Positions 1 to 6,007 of a stretch of 10,536 bases of DNA are shown here, piece by piece (position 1 is the first letter of the stretch; every line of letters begins with the position of its first letter). The notes below the pieces were generated by a model. It searched no databases. It was given only the letters and a program-made list of their open reading frames with translations, and was not told the origin of the DNA. Origin of the DNA: Thermoplasmata archaeon (GTDB taxonomy: Archaea > Thermoplasmatota > Thermoplasmata > GCA-020350865); the NCBI GenBank assembly GCA_020351895.1, contig CP070672.1:35248-45783 (forward strand), read 5' to 3'. A program made the position numbers and the translations under genes.

Positions 1-583
1 AGATCATGCAGGATCTTATTAGCAGAGTTCTTAGGTTAAGCTTTGTCCTCGGATCCACCCTAACAATTGTGTCACCATAAACCCCACCAGGAACCTTTTT
101 TGGATATTCAATGAGTCTTGGTTTCTTCATCTTCAGTGGCTTTGAATCCACCTCTTCCGCCTCTATGGGTTCAACTTCCACAACCTCAGCTTCAACTACA
201 AGAGGCTCAGCCTCCACCACAGCAGCCTTCATGGCAGGTTGTTCAGGTTGTGTTGATGTGATGGCAACACCAGAAGTGGCTTGGGGTGTTGTATCTTGTG
301 CCGCAGGTGTAATACCTGCTGATGTGAATGATGCTTCCGGGGTAGGTGCTGTTGCTGGGTAGGCTCCAACCAGAAGGGCGATAATTAAGATTATCATTAC
401 AAAGGAGGCGATATAAACCCACCACTGTTTGCTGATTTCCATTCCATATTCGTCATAGAAGTCCTTATTTGTGAACAATAACATTAGCCATAACATGAAT
501 ATCATGGCAAGTACCAAGATAATAACAGGAGAAATCAGTCTCTTTTGCCTCTGTTCAGCCTGACCTGCTTCAGCTTCTGCCAT
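1..583 (-). CDS. Two-TM membrane protein with acidic linker and C-terminal domain (C-terminus beyond window)
   Basis: The minus strand has an uninterrupted reading frame from an ATG at 583 down to the left edge, 194 codons with no stop, so the gene continues outside the window. The start is supported by GGTGA four bases before the ATG. Residues 1-16 are polar; residues 17-37 and 54-74 are strongly hydrophobic and should be two membrane helices joined by a short Asp/Glu/Tyr-rich loop. Residues 75-150 form a low-complexity linker, first Pro/Ala/Thr-rich and then Val/Glu-rich. From about residue 152 the chain looks folded again, with KKVPGGVYGDTIVRVDP followed by LRTLLIRSCM at the edge. I do not recognise the family. 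The Cys near the edge may begin a Cys motif that lies outside the window. The layout suggests a membrane anchor carrying a small domain on a flexible tether; function unknown. The frame itself is secure. Confidence 0.8.
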   Translation of the reverse strand, partial: MAEAEAGQAEQRQKRLISPVIILVLAMIFMLWLMLLFTNKDFYDEYGMEISKQWWVYIASFVMIILIIALLVGAYPATAPTPEASFTSAGITPAAQDTTPQATSGVAITSTQPEQPAMKAAVVEAEPLVVEAEVVEVEPIEAEEVDSKPLKMKKPRLIEYPKKVPGGVYGDTIVRVDPRTKLNLRTLLIRSCMI

Positions 584-621
584 TTGCTCACCATTTTGTT
601 AAGAAATCAACGCCATATCAT

Positions 622-680
622 CATTTTATGCGGTATTTCGTCCTATCATATTGGAGATATATCTGTCTATATATAATGTT
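622..680 (-). promoter_or_regulatory. AT-rich upstream region with candidate TATA boxes for the gene starting at 583
   Basis: The gap between 583 and 760 is AT-rich and contains no gene. Two minus-strand TATA-like stretches are visible. CATAAAAT at about 623-630 lies some 40 bases before the ATG, which would give a short leader containing the GGTGA site. CATTATATATAG at about 668-679 would give a longer leader. A perfect 10-bp palindrome, AGATATATCT, lies between them at 655-664. Which box is used cannot be told from sequence. Confidence 0.35.
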
Positions 681-759
681 TTTGATTTTTTACATTTGGA
701 TATTCCTCAATAACAACCTTATTTAAAAGGTTTTTTCGGGTATTTGCCAACTCAAACCT

Positions 760-1065
760 TTATTTATGAAGCTCCTTTCCCACCTTCTCTTCAACGCTTT
801 TTATCTTCCTGTTCAGGGCATTTGTGACACCCTTTCTGTCATCGATTTTAATGTTGGTTACCACCCTTTCTGTATCCTCCAAGATGGCATGGTGGCACTG
901 TCCAATGACCTTTATTATCTCATCCCATTCTCCTTCCAACACGGTCCCCATGGGATTGATGCGATAGGAAAGACCGCTTTCTTCGATGATGCTAAGGCTT
1001 CTTGCCACATACTTACTCAAACTGACACCCGATCCAACGGGAAAGCTTGAAAATTCAGCCAACAT
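760..1065 (-). CDS. MTH1187-family thiamine-binding protein
   Basis: A 101-residue cytosolic protein of the MTH1187/YqgV/Ecm15 family (thiamine-binding, formerly DUF77), small ferredoxin-fold proteins that oligomerise; some members are known to bind thiamine. Family landmarks in order are an N-terminal AEFSSFPVGSG strand and turn (3-13), the helix start SLSKYVARSL (15-24), the conserved NPMGTVLEG loop (37-45), a strand with TNIKIDD (70-76), and a Lys/Glu-rich C-terminal helix (about 84-100). The length is normal for the family. I chose the ATG at 1065 because GAGGT lies eight bases upstream; a TTG three codons earlier would overlap that site. The gene is divergent from folP, with about 160 bases between the two starts. 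A role in handling thiamine or a related cofactor is inferred from the family; no thiamine gene or riboswitch is visible nearby. Confidence 0.9.
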   Translation of the reverse strand: MLAEFSSFPVGSGVSLSKYVARSLSIIEESGLSYRINPMGTVLEGEWDEIIKVIGQCHHAILEDTERVVTNIKIDDRKGVTNALNRKIKSVEEKVGKELHK

Positions 1066-1171
1066 GTTGATCAACCTCAGATGACAATAACATTTTTGGG
1101 ATAAAAAATTTGGTACTAAGGATTGTAAAATACAGGATTTTATGCAATTGGTAATTGAAGTCTCATGGACC

Positions 1172-1185
1172 TATAATTTAAAATA
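1172..1185 (+). promoter_or_regulatory. Probable TATA box of the folP-endA operon
   Basis: The stretch TATAATTTAAAATA in the divergent gap resembles an archaeal TATA element. Transcription would begin about 25 bases downstream, near 1200-1205, leaving a leader of roughly 25 bases that holds the GAGGT at 1217-1221. This supports initiation at 1228 rather than at the ATG at 1213. Confidence 0.5.
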
Positions 1186-1216
1186 AAAGACAACAATACA
1201 GAGCATCGGTCTATGA

Positions 1217-1221
1217 GAGGT
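1217..1221 (+). promoter_or_regulatory. Ribosome binding site that decides the folP start
   Basis: GAGGT lies six bases before the ATG at 1228. The alternative in-frame ATG at 1213 overlaps the start of this site and has no comparable motif upstream. The downstream ATG is therefore the likelier start. Confidence 0.6.
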
Positions 1222-1227
1222 AAAGGC

Positions 1228-2067
1228 ATGGTAAACAGAATAATCCAATGCGGTAAATATTCATTGGAATTCGGAAAAAGGACCCTTGTAATGGGTATAG
1301 TGAATGTAACCCCTGATTCTTTTTCAGATGGGGGTCATTTCTTTGATTGCGAGAAGGCCGTAGCTCATGCAGAATATTTGGCTTCCCAGGGTGCTGACAT
1401 CATCGATGTTGGAGGGGAGTCCACTCGCCCGGGTTCTGAGGCAATAAGTTTGGAGGAGGAGATCGGGAGGGTTGTACCAGTGATTGAAAGAACAGCAAAA
1501 AAGGTAAAAGTACCCATATCCATCGACACCTGCAAATCAGAGGTAGCGAAGGCCGCGTTGGACAGTGGAGCATCCATAATCAACGATATCTCGGCCCTGC
1601 GCTTTGATCCGAAAGTTGGGGATGTTGCCGTGAAATATAACGCTCCATTGATTCTGATGCATATGAAAGGCACCCCAAGGGACATGCAAAAGAATCCTAC
1701 CTATACTTCGGCTATGGATGAGATCAAAGAATTCCTGAAAAAAAGGGTAGAGTTTACAGTTTCGAAGGGTTATAAAAGGAATAATATAATAATTGATCCT
1801 GGTATCGGCTTTGGAAAGTCAACAGGGCATAACTACGAGATAATAAGAAAACTGGGGGAATTAAAGGAACTGGATCTTCCAATCCTAATAGGAACCTCAA
1901 GAAAATCCTTCATAGGAAACACTTTGGATTTGGATGTGGATGAGAGGCTGGAAGGAACATTAGCAACTGTAACAATGTGTGCAATGAACGGCGCCGATAT
2001 CGTGAGGGTCCACGATGTGAAGGAAACTGTAAGGGTAGTGCGAATGACGGATGCGATATATAGGTGA
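1228..2067 (+). CDS. folP: Dihydropteroate synthase
   Basis: A complete 279-residue dihydropteroate synthase, which joins 6-hydroxymethyl-7,8-dihydropterin pyrophosphate to p-aminobenzoate in pterin-cofactor synthesis. All classical TIM-barrel motifs are present: NVTPDSFSDGG (26-36) with the metal-binding Asn and the first flexible loop, GGESTRPG (62-69), SIDT (98-101) with the pterin-binding Asp, IND (118-120), MHMKGTPRDMQ (144-154), DPGIGFGK (190-197), GTSRKSFIG (222-230) with the catalytic-loop Lys, and RVHDV (260-264) with the Arg and His that bind the pyrophosphate. Nothing catalytic is missing and the length is typical of bacterial-type FolP. An in-frame ATG five codons upstream, at 1213, is possible but less well placed. 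The endA start follows 16 bases after the stop, so the two are probably co-transcribed. Whether the cell's product is folate or another pterin cofactor cannot be told here. Confidence 0.96.
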   Translation: MVNRIIQCGKYSLEFGKRTLVMGIVNVTPDSFSDGGHFFDCEKAVAHAEYLASQGADIIDVGGESTRPGSEAISLEEEIGRVVPVIERTAKKVKVPISIDTCKSEVAKAALDSGASIINDISALRFDPKVGDVAVKYNAPLILMHMKGTPRDMQKNPTYTSAMDEIKEFLKKRVEFTVSKGYKRNNIIIDPGIGFGKSTGHNYEIIRKLGELKELDLPILIGTSRKSFIGNTLDLDVDERLEGTLATVTMCAMNGADIVRVHDVKETVRVVRMTDAIYR

Positions 2068-2071
2068 ATGC

Positions 2072-2076
2072 GAGGT
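2072..2076 (+). promoter_or_regulatory. Ribosome binding site favouring a TTG start for endA
   Basis: GAGGT sits just after the folP stop and seven bases before the TTG at 2084. The competing in-frame ATG at 2051, inside the 3' end of folP, has only a weak GACGG immediately before it. Confidence 0.5.
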
Positions 2077-2083
2077 TGAAAAT

Positions 2084-3139
2084 TTGTCTGGACATTTGAT
2101 TGATGATTTCGTCATGGTTGAGGACGAGAAAGAGGCGAGCCAGATCTACAATAAGGGATACTTTGGAAATCCCCAATCAGGAGGAGCGTTGAAGCTCAAT
2201 CTCATAGAAGCTCTCTTTCTTTTAGAAGGGGGAAAATTGGAAATTAAAAAGAATAACAGGAGGATGAATTTTGTTATATTGTTTCGATATGCAAACAATC
2301 TATACCCTGACTTTGAAATAAAATACATCGTGTACAGAGACCTGAAAATGAGAGGATACATCGTGAAACCCGATGTTAAGCCCGCTCATTTTAGGGTATT
2401 TCCCAGGGGCGGAAAACCGTCCAAAAGCCCCTCAAAATTCTGGGTATATGCGGCCAGTGAGCGAGGGATATTCGATTTGGAGGGTGTGGTTTCACAGATA
2501 AGAGGGGTGCTTAGGGCAAGAAAAAAACTTCTAATCGGAATTGTAGATGAGGAGGGAGACCTCACCTATTATCAATCTAGACTGGTTCGGCCAAAAGGTC
2601 GCGTTAAACCTGGTACATTCGGTATTCAGGCCGATGCTCTCTTTTTTGGTGACAGAGTCATGGTTTTGGATTCCGAGGAGGCAGATACACTTCATGATAC
2701 AGAGTTTTTCGGAAAGTTCATAGGTGGGGGTCTACAACTATCGTTACTTGAGACCGCCTATCTTCTTGAGATGGAGACGTTGATGGTGAGAGACGCAAAA
2801 ACCGGAAGGAAGATAAATCCGGGCCAATTCAAGAGAAAAGCCGAACGAATCCAGCCAGATTTCGATACGAGGTTGAGGGTCTATAAGGATTTGAAGAGCA
2901 AGGGTATGATAGTCAAGACAGGATTTAAATACGGTACTCATTTTCGAGTCTATAAAGGTGATCCAGAGAAAGAGCATGCTCTTTATTTGGTACATGCTGT
3001 TTCCTCAACTTATCACAGCACATGGCCTGAGATTTCCAGGGCAGTTCGATTGGCTCATGGAGTAAAAAAGGAGCTGCTAATAGGGAGGGTAATGGAGAAA
3101 AAAGCGGAATATGTTCGATTGAAACGGGTAAGACCTTAA
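2084..3139 (+). CDS. endA: tRNA-splicing endonuclease, two-repeat (alpha2) archaeal type
   Basis: A 351-residue archaeal tRNA intron endonuclease, which cuts the bulge-helix-bulge at pre-tRNA exon-intron junctions. Two tandem copies of the EndA fold are visible. The C-terminal copy (about 175-351) ends with the catalytic region: FKYGTHFRVY with Tyr290, His298 in DPEKEHALY, and Lys328/329 in RLAHGVKKELL. The N-terminal copy (about 1-170) has matching segments but reads FRVF where the catalytic Tyr should be, and it lacks the His, so it should be structural only. Duplication with one dead repeat is the homodimeric layout known from Archaeoglobus. I chose TTG at 2084 because of the GAGGT upstream and because the protein then begins SGHLIDDFVMVED, aligning with IQADALFFGDRVMVLD at the start of repeat two. 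An ATG at 2051 would add 11 residues and overlap folP by 17 bases. Confidence 0.93.
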   Translation: MSGHLIDDFVMVEDEKEASQIYNKGYFGNPQSGGALKLNLIEALFLLEGGKLEIKKNNRRMNFVILFRYANNLYPDFEIKYIVYRDLKMRGYIVKPDVKPAHFRVFPRGGKPSKSPSKFWVYAASERGIFDLEGVVSQIRGVLRARKKLLIGIVDEEGDLTYYQSRLVRPKGRVKPGTFGIQADALFFGDRVMVLDSEEADTLHDTEFFGKFIGGGLQLSLLETAYLLEMETLMVRDAKTGRKINPGQFKRKAERIQPDFDTRLRVYKDLKSKGMIVKTGFKYGTHFRVYKGDPEKEHALYLVHAVSSTYHSTWPEISRAVRLAHGVKKELLIGRVMEKKAEYVRLKRVRP

Positions 3140-3187
3140 AAAAAGATTCCCCTCTAAGATATTTTACAATTAATTGGGGTAAAACCC
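3138..3187 (-). terminator. Convergent 3' region with minus-strand T-run
   Basis: endA and the eL13 gene converge on a gap of about 70 bases. Read on the minus strand, a small hairpin (GGGT-TTT-ACCC at 3177-3187) is followed by an AT-rich stretch and a run of seven T at 3138-3144, which overlaps the endA stop. Archaeal transcription commonly ends at T-runs, so this could terminate the eL13 operon. The hairpin and T-run are too far apart for a classical intrinsic terminator. Confidence 0.3.
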
Positions 3188-3208
3188 ATCCATCTACACC
3201 CTAGGAGA

Positions 3209-3493
3209 CTATTCTGTTGTCTTGCTTTTTTTTACTGCCGAAGACTTCTTCAACTTTCCTTCTTTAAGCTTTTTCGATCTTTCCTTTGCGCCCTTATCTC
3301 CACCCTTTTTCTTGGATTCGCCTTTCTTTGCCAATAACCGAACATTCTCATCATACACTGTTCTTCTTCTATGATCGATTCTAACTCCAATTTTTTTTGC
3401 CTTCCTTATGTCGATATTCGCCTTCTTCAACTCAGATAGGCTAAAACCTCTTGCTTGCCTAATTTTTCCGCTTGAAAAAACCTTTGGTTCCAT
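3209..3493 (-). CDS. rpl13e: Large-subunit ribosomal protein eL13 (L13e)
   Basis: A 94-residue basic protein matching the archaeal form of eL13, a large-subunit protein shared by archaea and eukaryotes and absent from bacteria. The conserved core runs through RGFSLSELKKANIDIRKAKK (15-34), IGVRIDHRRRTVYDENVRLL (35-54). The tail from residue 56 onward is almost entirely Lys, Gly, Ser, Glu and Arg and is probably disordered or RNA-contacting. The ATG at 3493 was preferred over a GTG three codons earlier because GGTGA lies five bases before it. The site and the first codons lie inside the end of the upstream gene (35-base overlap, different frame). A TTTTAAAG sequence about 22-29 bases before the ATG could also act as an internal TATA box. 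I am confident of the family and less sure whether the gene has its own promoter. Confidence 0.88.
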   Translation of the reverse strand: MEPKVFSSGKIRQARGFSLSELKKANIDIRKAKKIGVRIDHRRRTVYDENVRLLAKKGESKKKGGDKGAKERSKKLKEGKLKKSSAVKKSKTTE

Positions 3494-4022
3494 TGAAATC
3501 ACCTTTTAGCCCTTTAAAAGCCGGATAAGCCATTCCAACTGCAAATAAAGGTAGTATTATAAAACTGGTGCTGGAGCAGGGGCTTTCTTCACCCTCACGG
3601 ACTGAAACCCGAACCGTGTCCCGCTCGACAAAAGTGGGTACGAAACCAGTTTCCGAGCCATTCCAGTAGACCTCATATTGGATATTGTAATTTCCATCGG
3701 GTGTATTGTTATTCGCAACCATTGGAAACTCGAAGAACAATTCATCTGTATCCCGGCCTTCATATGTTACTGAGGCGTTGATTCCCGAAATCACCATATC
3801 GCTGTCATTTTCAGCAAACTGGAATCTTGAATGGAGCGTGACAGTCACGGTGTAGTTCGCCACATCGGCATGGCAGATAACAAGTACCTCCACCTCAAAT
3901 TCCTCCCCTGGCTCTATATGGAAGACGTCATATGATTCCACAGTGGGGACGCCTGCACTGGCAAATCCTGAGAAATAAAATAAAGCGATTACGAGCATGA
4001 GTATTGCCAGGCTCTTTTTCAT
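3459..4022 (-). CDS. Secreted, C-terminally anchored beta-sandwich protein
   Basis: A 187-residue predicted surface protein. Residues 1-23 form a Sec signal peptide: MKK, a hydrophobic core, and a plausible cleavage after ASA. Residues about 25-145 alternate polar and hydrophobic positions as in an Ig-like or S-layer beta-sandwich, with EPGEEFEVEVLV and TPDGNYNIQYEVY typical of such folds. Five N-glycosylation sequons fall in this part (NYT, NDS, NAS, NNT, NGS). Residues 152-169 are a hydrophobic helix followed by a Lys-rich cytosolic tail, so the domain should face outward. Cys50 and Cys149 are the only cysteines and could pair. I chose ATG at 4022 because GGTGA lies four bases upstream; a GTG one codon earlier is too close to it. 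The 3' end overlaps the eL13 start. No specific function is recognised. Confidence 0.82.
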   Translation of the reverse strand: MKKSLAILMLVIALFYFSGFASAGVPTVESYDVFHIEPGEEFEVEVLVICHADVANYTVTVTLHSRFQFAENDSDMVISGINASVTYEGRDTDELFFEFPMVANNNTPDGNYNIQYEVYWNGSETGFVPTFVERDTVRVSVREGEESPCSSTSFIILPLFAVGMAYPAFKGLKGDFNGTKGFFKRKN

Positions 4023-4093
4023 CACATCACCAACTCTTTAATCGTTTCCGTGCCTAAAAAATGTTGTGGTAACCTACATTAAGAGGCCAAAGG

Positions 4094-4101
4094 TATTTAA
4101 G
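4094..4101 (+). promoter_or_regulatory. Probable TATA box of the RND-like gene
   Basis: TATTTAAG lies in the divergent gap. Transcription starting about 25-30 bases on would leave a leader of roughly 20-25 bases that contains the GGGGGT at 4137-4142. The rest of the gap (4023-4148) shows no gene. Confidence 0.45.
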
Positions 4102-4148
4102 TATACATTACAATGAACTTTTTGCTAAGATAGTGCGGGGGTAGCTCT

Positions 4149-5933
4149 TTGTCAAGATATTGTACATCCTGTGGGCCTTGGTATCAGGAAAAAATTAATT
4201 TGTATGAACGTAGGGTGAGGATCAAGAGGTATCTCTCAACACACAGAATGCTCCTATCCATGATTTTAATTTTCTTCATCCTATTGATTCCAAGCCTATC
4301 ATGCTCAGCCCAAGATGAAAACTCTCGAATTTTGAACGAAATCGACGCAGATTGGTCAACAAATATGATTCTAATTTATGTAGAAACACCGAATAAGTTC
4401 GATCGAACATATGGTACCAACATTACAGATAAGGCTGTTTTAGATGAAATCAGTTCCATTGAGGAGGCTTTGGATCCACAGAAGGACGATTATGGAGATG
4501 ATGACGAGATATCATTCATTTTAAGCATCTCCACCCTGATAAAGGAAATAAACCTTTCTCCGAAAAACATATACGATGCAACAATAGATGAGCTCGACAT
4601 ACCTCCGGGTCCTATTGGTGTGGAGGGGGAGTATGTAATTCCTGATAATCAAGATGATATTGATCGCATAGTTGATCAGATTCCAGAGGAAACAAAGAAA
4701 CTACTGGTGATTGACACTAACAATGACGAGATATGGGATAGTGCAGTGATATTAATAGGTGTTATAGAACATAATACGAACATTTTAAAATACATTAATG
4801 AGTTGATTGATCCTTATTTTTTTGATCCTGATGCGTCGAGGAGTGATTATAATAGCCGTAATAGTTGGTGGAGTCGTGTCGAATCCAGTGATATTCACTG
4901 TGCCATGACAAACATCGGGTATGTCGATTCCTCAGAAATTTACCGCTCCTCGGACATGATAGACCTGTGGCTCCCACTTATTGTGATCATTATTTTGGTG
5001 GTTTTGTTACTTTTATTGGTATTTAGTATCAAATCCAAACTAGCCAAGGCAGACAACGAGATAAAGAAGAAGAGAAAAATCTTGACAATTGTAGTTGTTT
5101 TTTTGATTTTAATTGGAATTTGCCTCCCTTTTTTCTTGATTAGAACCTCTACTTCTGAATCCGAAAAATTGAGCCAGTATTCTGATGAATTAAGAGGTGG
5201 ACAAGTTGGTTTGGTATTGGTGAGAGGGAATCCTGCCCCAGCAGCAAAAAACGAGCCTACCAAGGGCGGAGGCTCTATGAAAGACATCGAGGTTCTGGAC
5301 AATATAAGCCTCATGGAAGAACGCCTTAAAATAATAGAGGGAATAAATCCTCCCCTTAGTATCGTGGACATAATGAAGATGATAAAGATCAGCGAAGGCA
5401 GTGTTGAGCTGATGAAAAATCTGACACCGGTTGCTGAAGGGAATATGATTAATGCTATGTTAAACAACAGCTTCTGGGATGCAATACATCTTACAGGTCA
5501 GAACGAAAGTCTAACTTGGTATCTTGTATATGGAAAATCTTTTCAGGACACCCTTATAAACATATTCTATAACAGCATCACAATTGAAATGAGAAGCACT
5601 TTCGTTAATATTGATTTTTCCAAATCGCTGATTTATCTTCAAATCCCGATTATGGATGAGGAGGAAACCGAGAAAATGCTAAACTCGATAAATAAAATTA
5701 TTGAGGATTACCCTGCAGGCAAATCCACCGCAAATGCAGCCCTTTTAGAATCGGGAAAAGCTGACTTTCAAAATATAAGCAGGATATTAAAGGCCATGTA
5801 CCTGTTGTTTATTCTGTTAATTGGAATCATTGCCTTTATTTTATTTAATCTAGAAATTCGTCGTGAGAAGAACGGAGGTAAAAAAGAATCCCAAGCATAT
5901 TGGCCTGAAGGGAGGTATCCTCCACAAAGATAG
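4149..5933 (+). CDS. RND-exporter-like protein reduced to two TM-porter-TM units
   Basis: A 594-residue membrane protein that I read as a reduced relative of archaeal RND/MMPL-type exporters. Four hydrophobic segments are visible at about 33-52, 272-293, 310-331 and 550-568. Each pair encloses an extracellular region of about 215 residues. Both regions share an order of elements reminiscent of RND porter domains: a beta-strand (NMILIYVET at 72-80; GQVGLVLVRG at 351-360), a helix (VLDEISSIEEALD; VLDNISLMEERLK), a strand-helix (FILSISTLIKEIN; LSIVDIMKMIK), and a second strand before the next helix. The helices that carry the proton-relay residues in full RND pumps appear to be absent. The N-terminus has a CTSC motif and many Arg before the first helix. 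The start is a TTG with GGGGGT six bases upstream; the ATG at 4248 would also keep all four helices. Assignment to RND rests on pattern, not alignment. An unrelated surface receptor remains possible. Confidence 0.6.
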   Translation: MSRYCTSCGPWYQEKINLYERRVRIKRYLSTHRMLLSMILIFFILLIPSLSCSAQDENSRILNEIDADWSTNMILIYVETPNKFDRTYGTNITDKAVLDEISSIEEALDPQKDDYGDDDEISFILSISTLIKEINLSPKNIYDATIDELDIPPGPIGVEGEYVIPDNQDDIDRIVDQIPEETKKLLVIDTNNDEIWDSAVILIGVIEHNTNILKYINELIDPYFFDPDASRSDYNSRNSWWSRVESSDIHCAMTNIGYVDSSEIYRSSDMIDLWLPLIVIIILVVLLLLLVFSIKSKLAKADNEIKKKRKILTIVVVFLILIGICLPFFLIRTSTSESEKLSQYSDELRGGQVGLVLVRGNPAPAAKNEPTKGGGSMKDIEVLDNISLMEERLKIIEGINPPLSIVDIMKMIKISEGSVELMKNLTPVAEGNMINAMLNNSFWDAIHLTGQNESLTWYLVYGKSFQDTLINIFYNSITIEMRSTFVNIDFSKSLIYLQIPIMDEEETEKMLNSINKIIEDYPAGKSTANAALLESGKADFQNISRILKAMYLLFILLIGIIAFILFNLEIRREKNGGKKESQAYWPEGRYPPQR

Positions 5934-5938
5934 ATTTA

Positions 5939-5957
5939 AGGTTTCGACCTCCTTTTT
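5939..5957 (+). terminator. Hairpin with TTCG loop followed by T-run
   Basis: Just after the stop of the RND-like gene, AGGT-TTCG-ACCT forms a four-bp stem with a tetraloop (5939-5950). It is followed by CC and five T (5953-5957). This resembles a short intrinsic terminator and would separate this gene from the beta-helix gene downstream. Confidence 0.4.
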
Positions 5958-5972
5958 CATAAAATCCGAAAG

Positions 5973-5982
5973 ATATATATAC
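5973..5982 (+). promoter_or_regulatory. TATA box of the beta-helix/protease gene, leaderless layout
   Basis: ATATATATAC is centred about 30 bases before the ATG at 6008. Transcription should therefore begin at or just before the start codon. The bases preceding the ATG (CTATCTCCC) contain no Shine-Dalgarno match, consistent with a leaderless mRNA. Confidence 0.6.
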
Positions 5983-6007
5983 ATTCTACCCATGATAACT
6001 ATCTCCC

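Noticed and set aside
111..362. Plus-strand open frame rich in Ser/Thr/Ala
   Set aside because: It lies entirely antisense to the linker of the left-edge membrane protein, has no promoter or ribosome site, and its composition mirrors the opposite strand's repetitive codons.
766..1050. Plus-strand open frame opposite the thiamine-binding gene
   Set aside because: The minus-strand product matches a known family over its whole length; the plus-strand frame has no recognisable feature.
3459..3502. Possible frameshift fusing the secreted protein with eL13
   Set aside because: Each gene has its own well-placed GGTGA and start, and eL13 is complete at its N-terminus. Overlap is the simpler explanation.
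4940..5467. Long minus-strand open frame (175 residues) with hydrophobic stretches
   Set aside because: It is antisense to the RND-like gene, and its hydrophobic parts arise from the complement of membrane-helix codons. No ribosome site or family motif was seen.
5911..5923. GGAGG-TAT-CCTCC hairpin and perfect Shine-Dalgarno motif near the end of the RND-like gene
   Set aside because: It lies inside codons, is followed by no T-run, and has no start codon at a suitable distance, so neither terminator nor ribosome site is supported.
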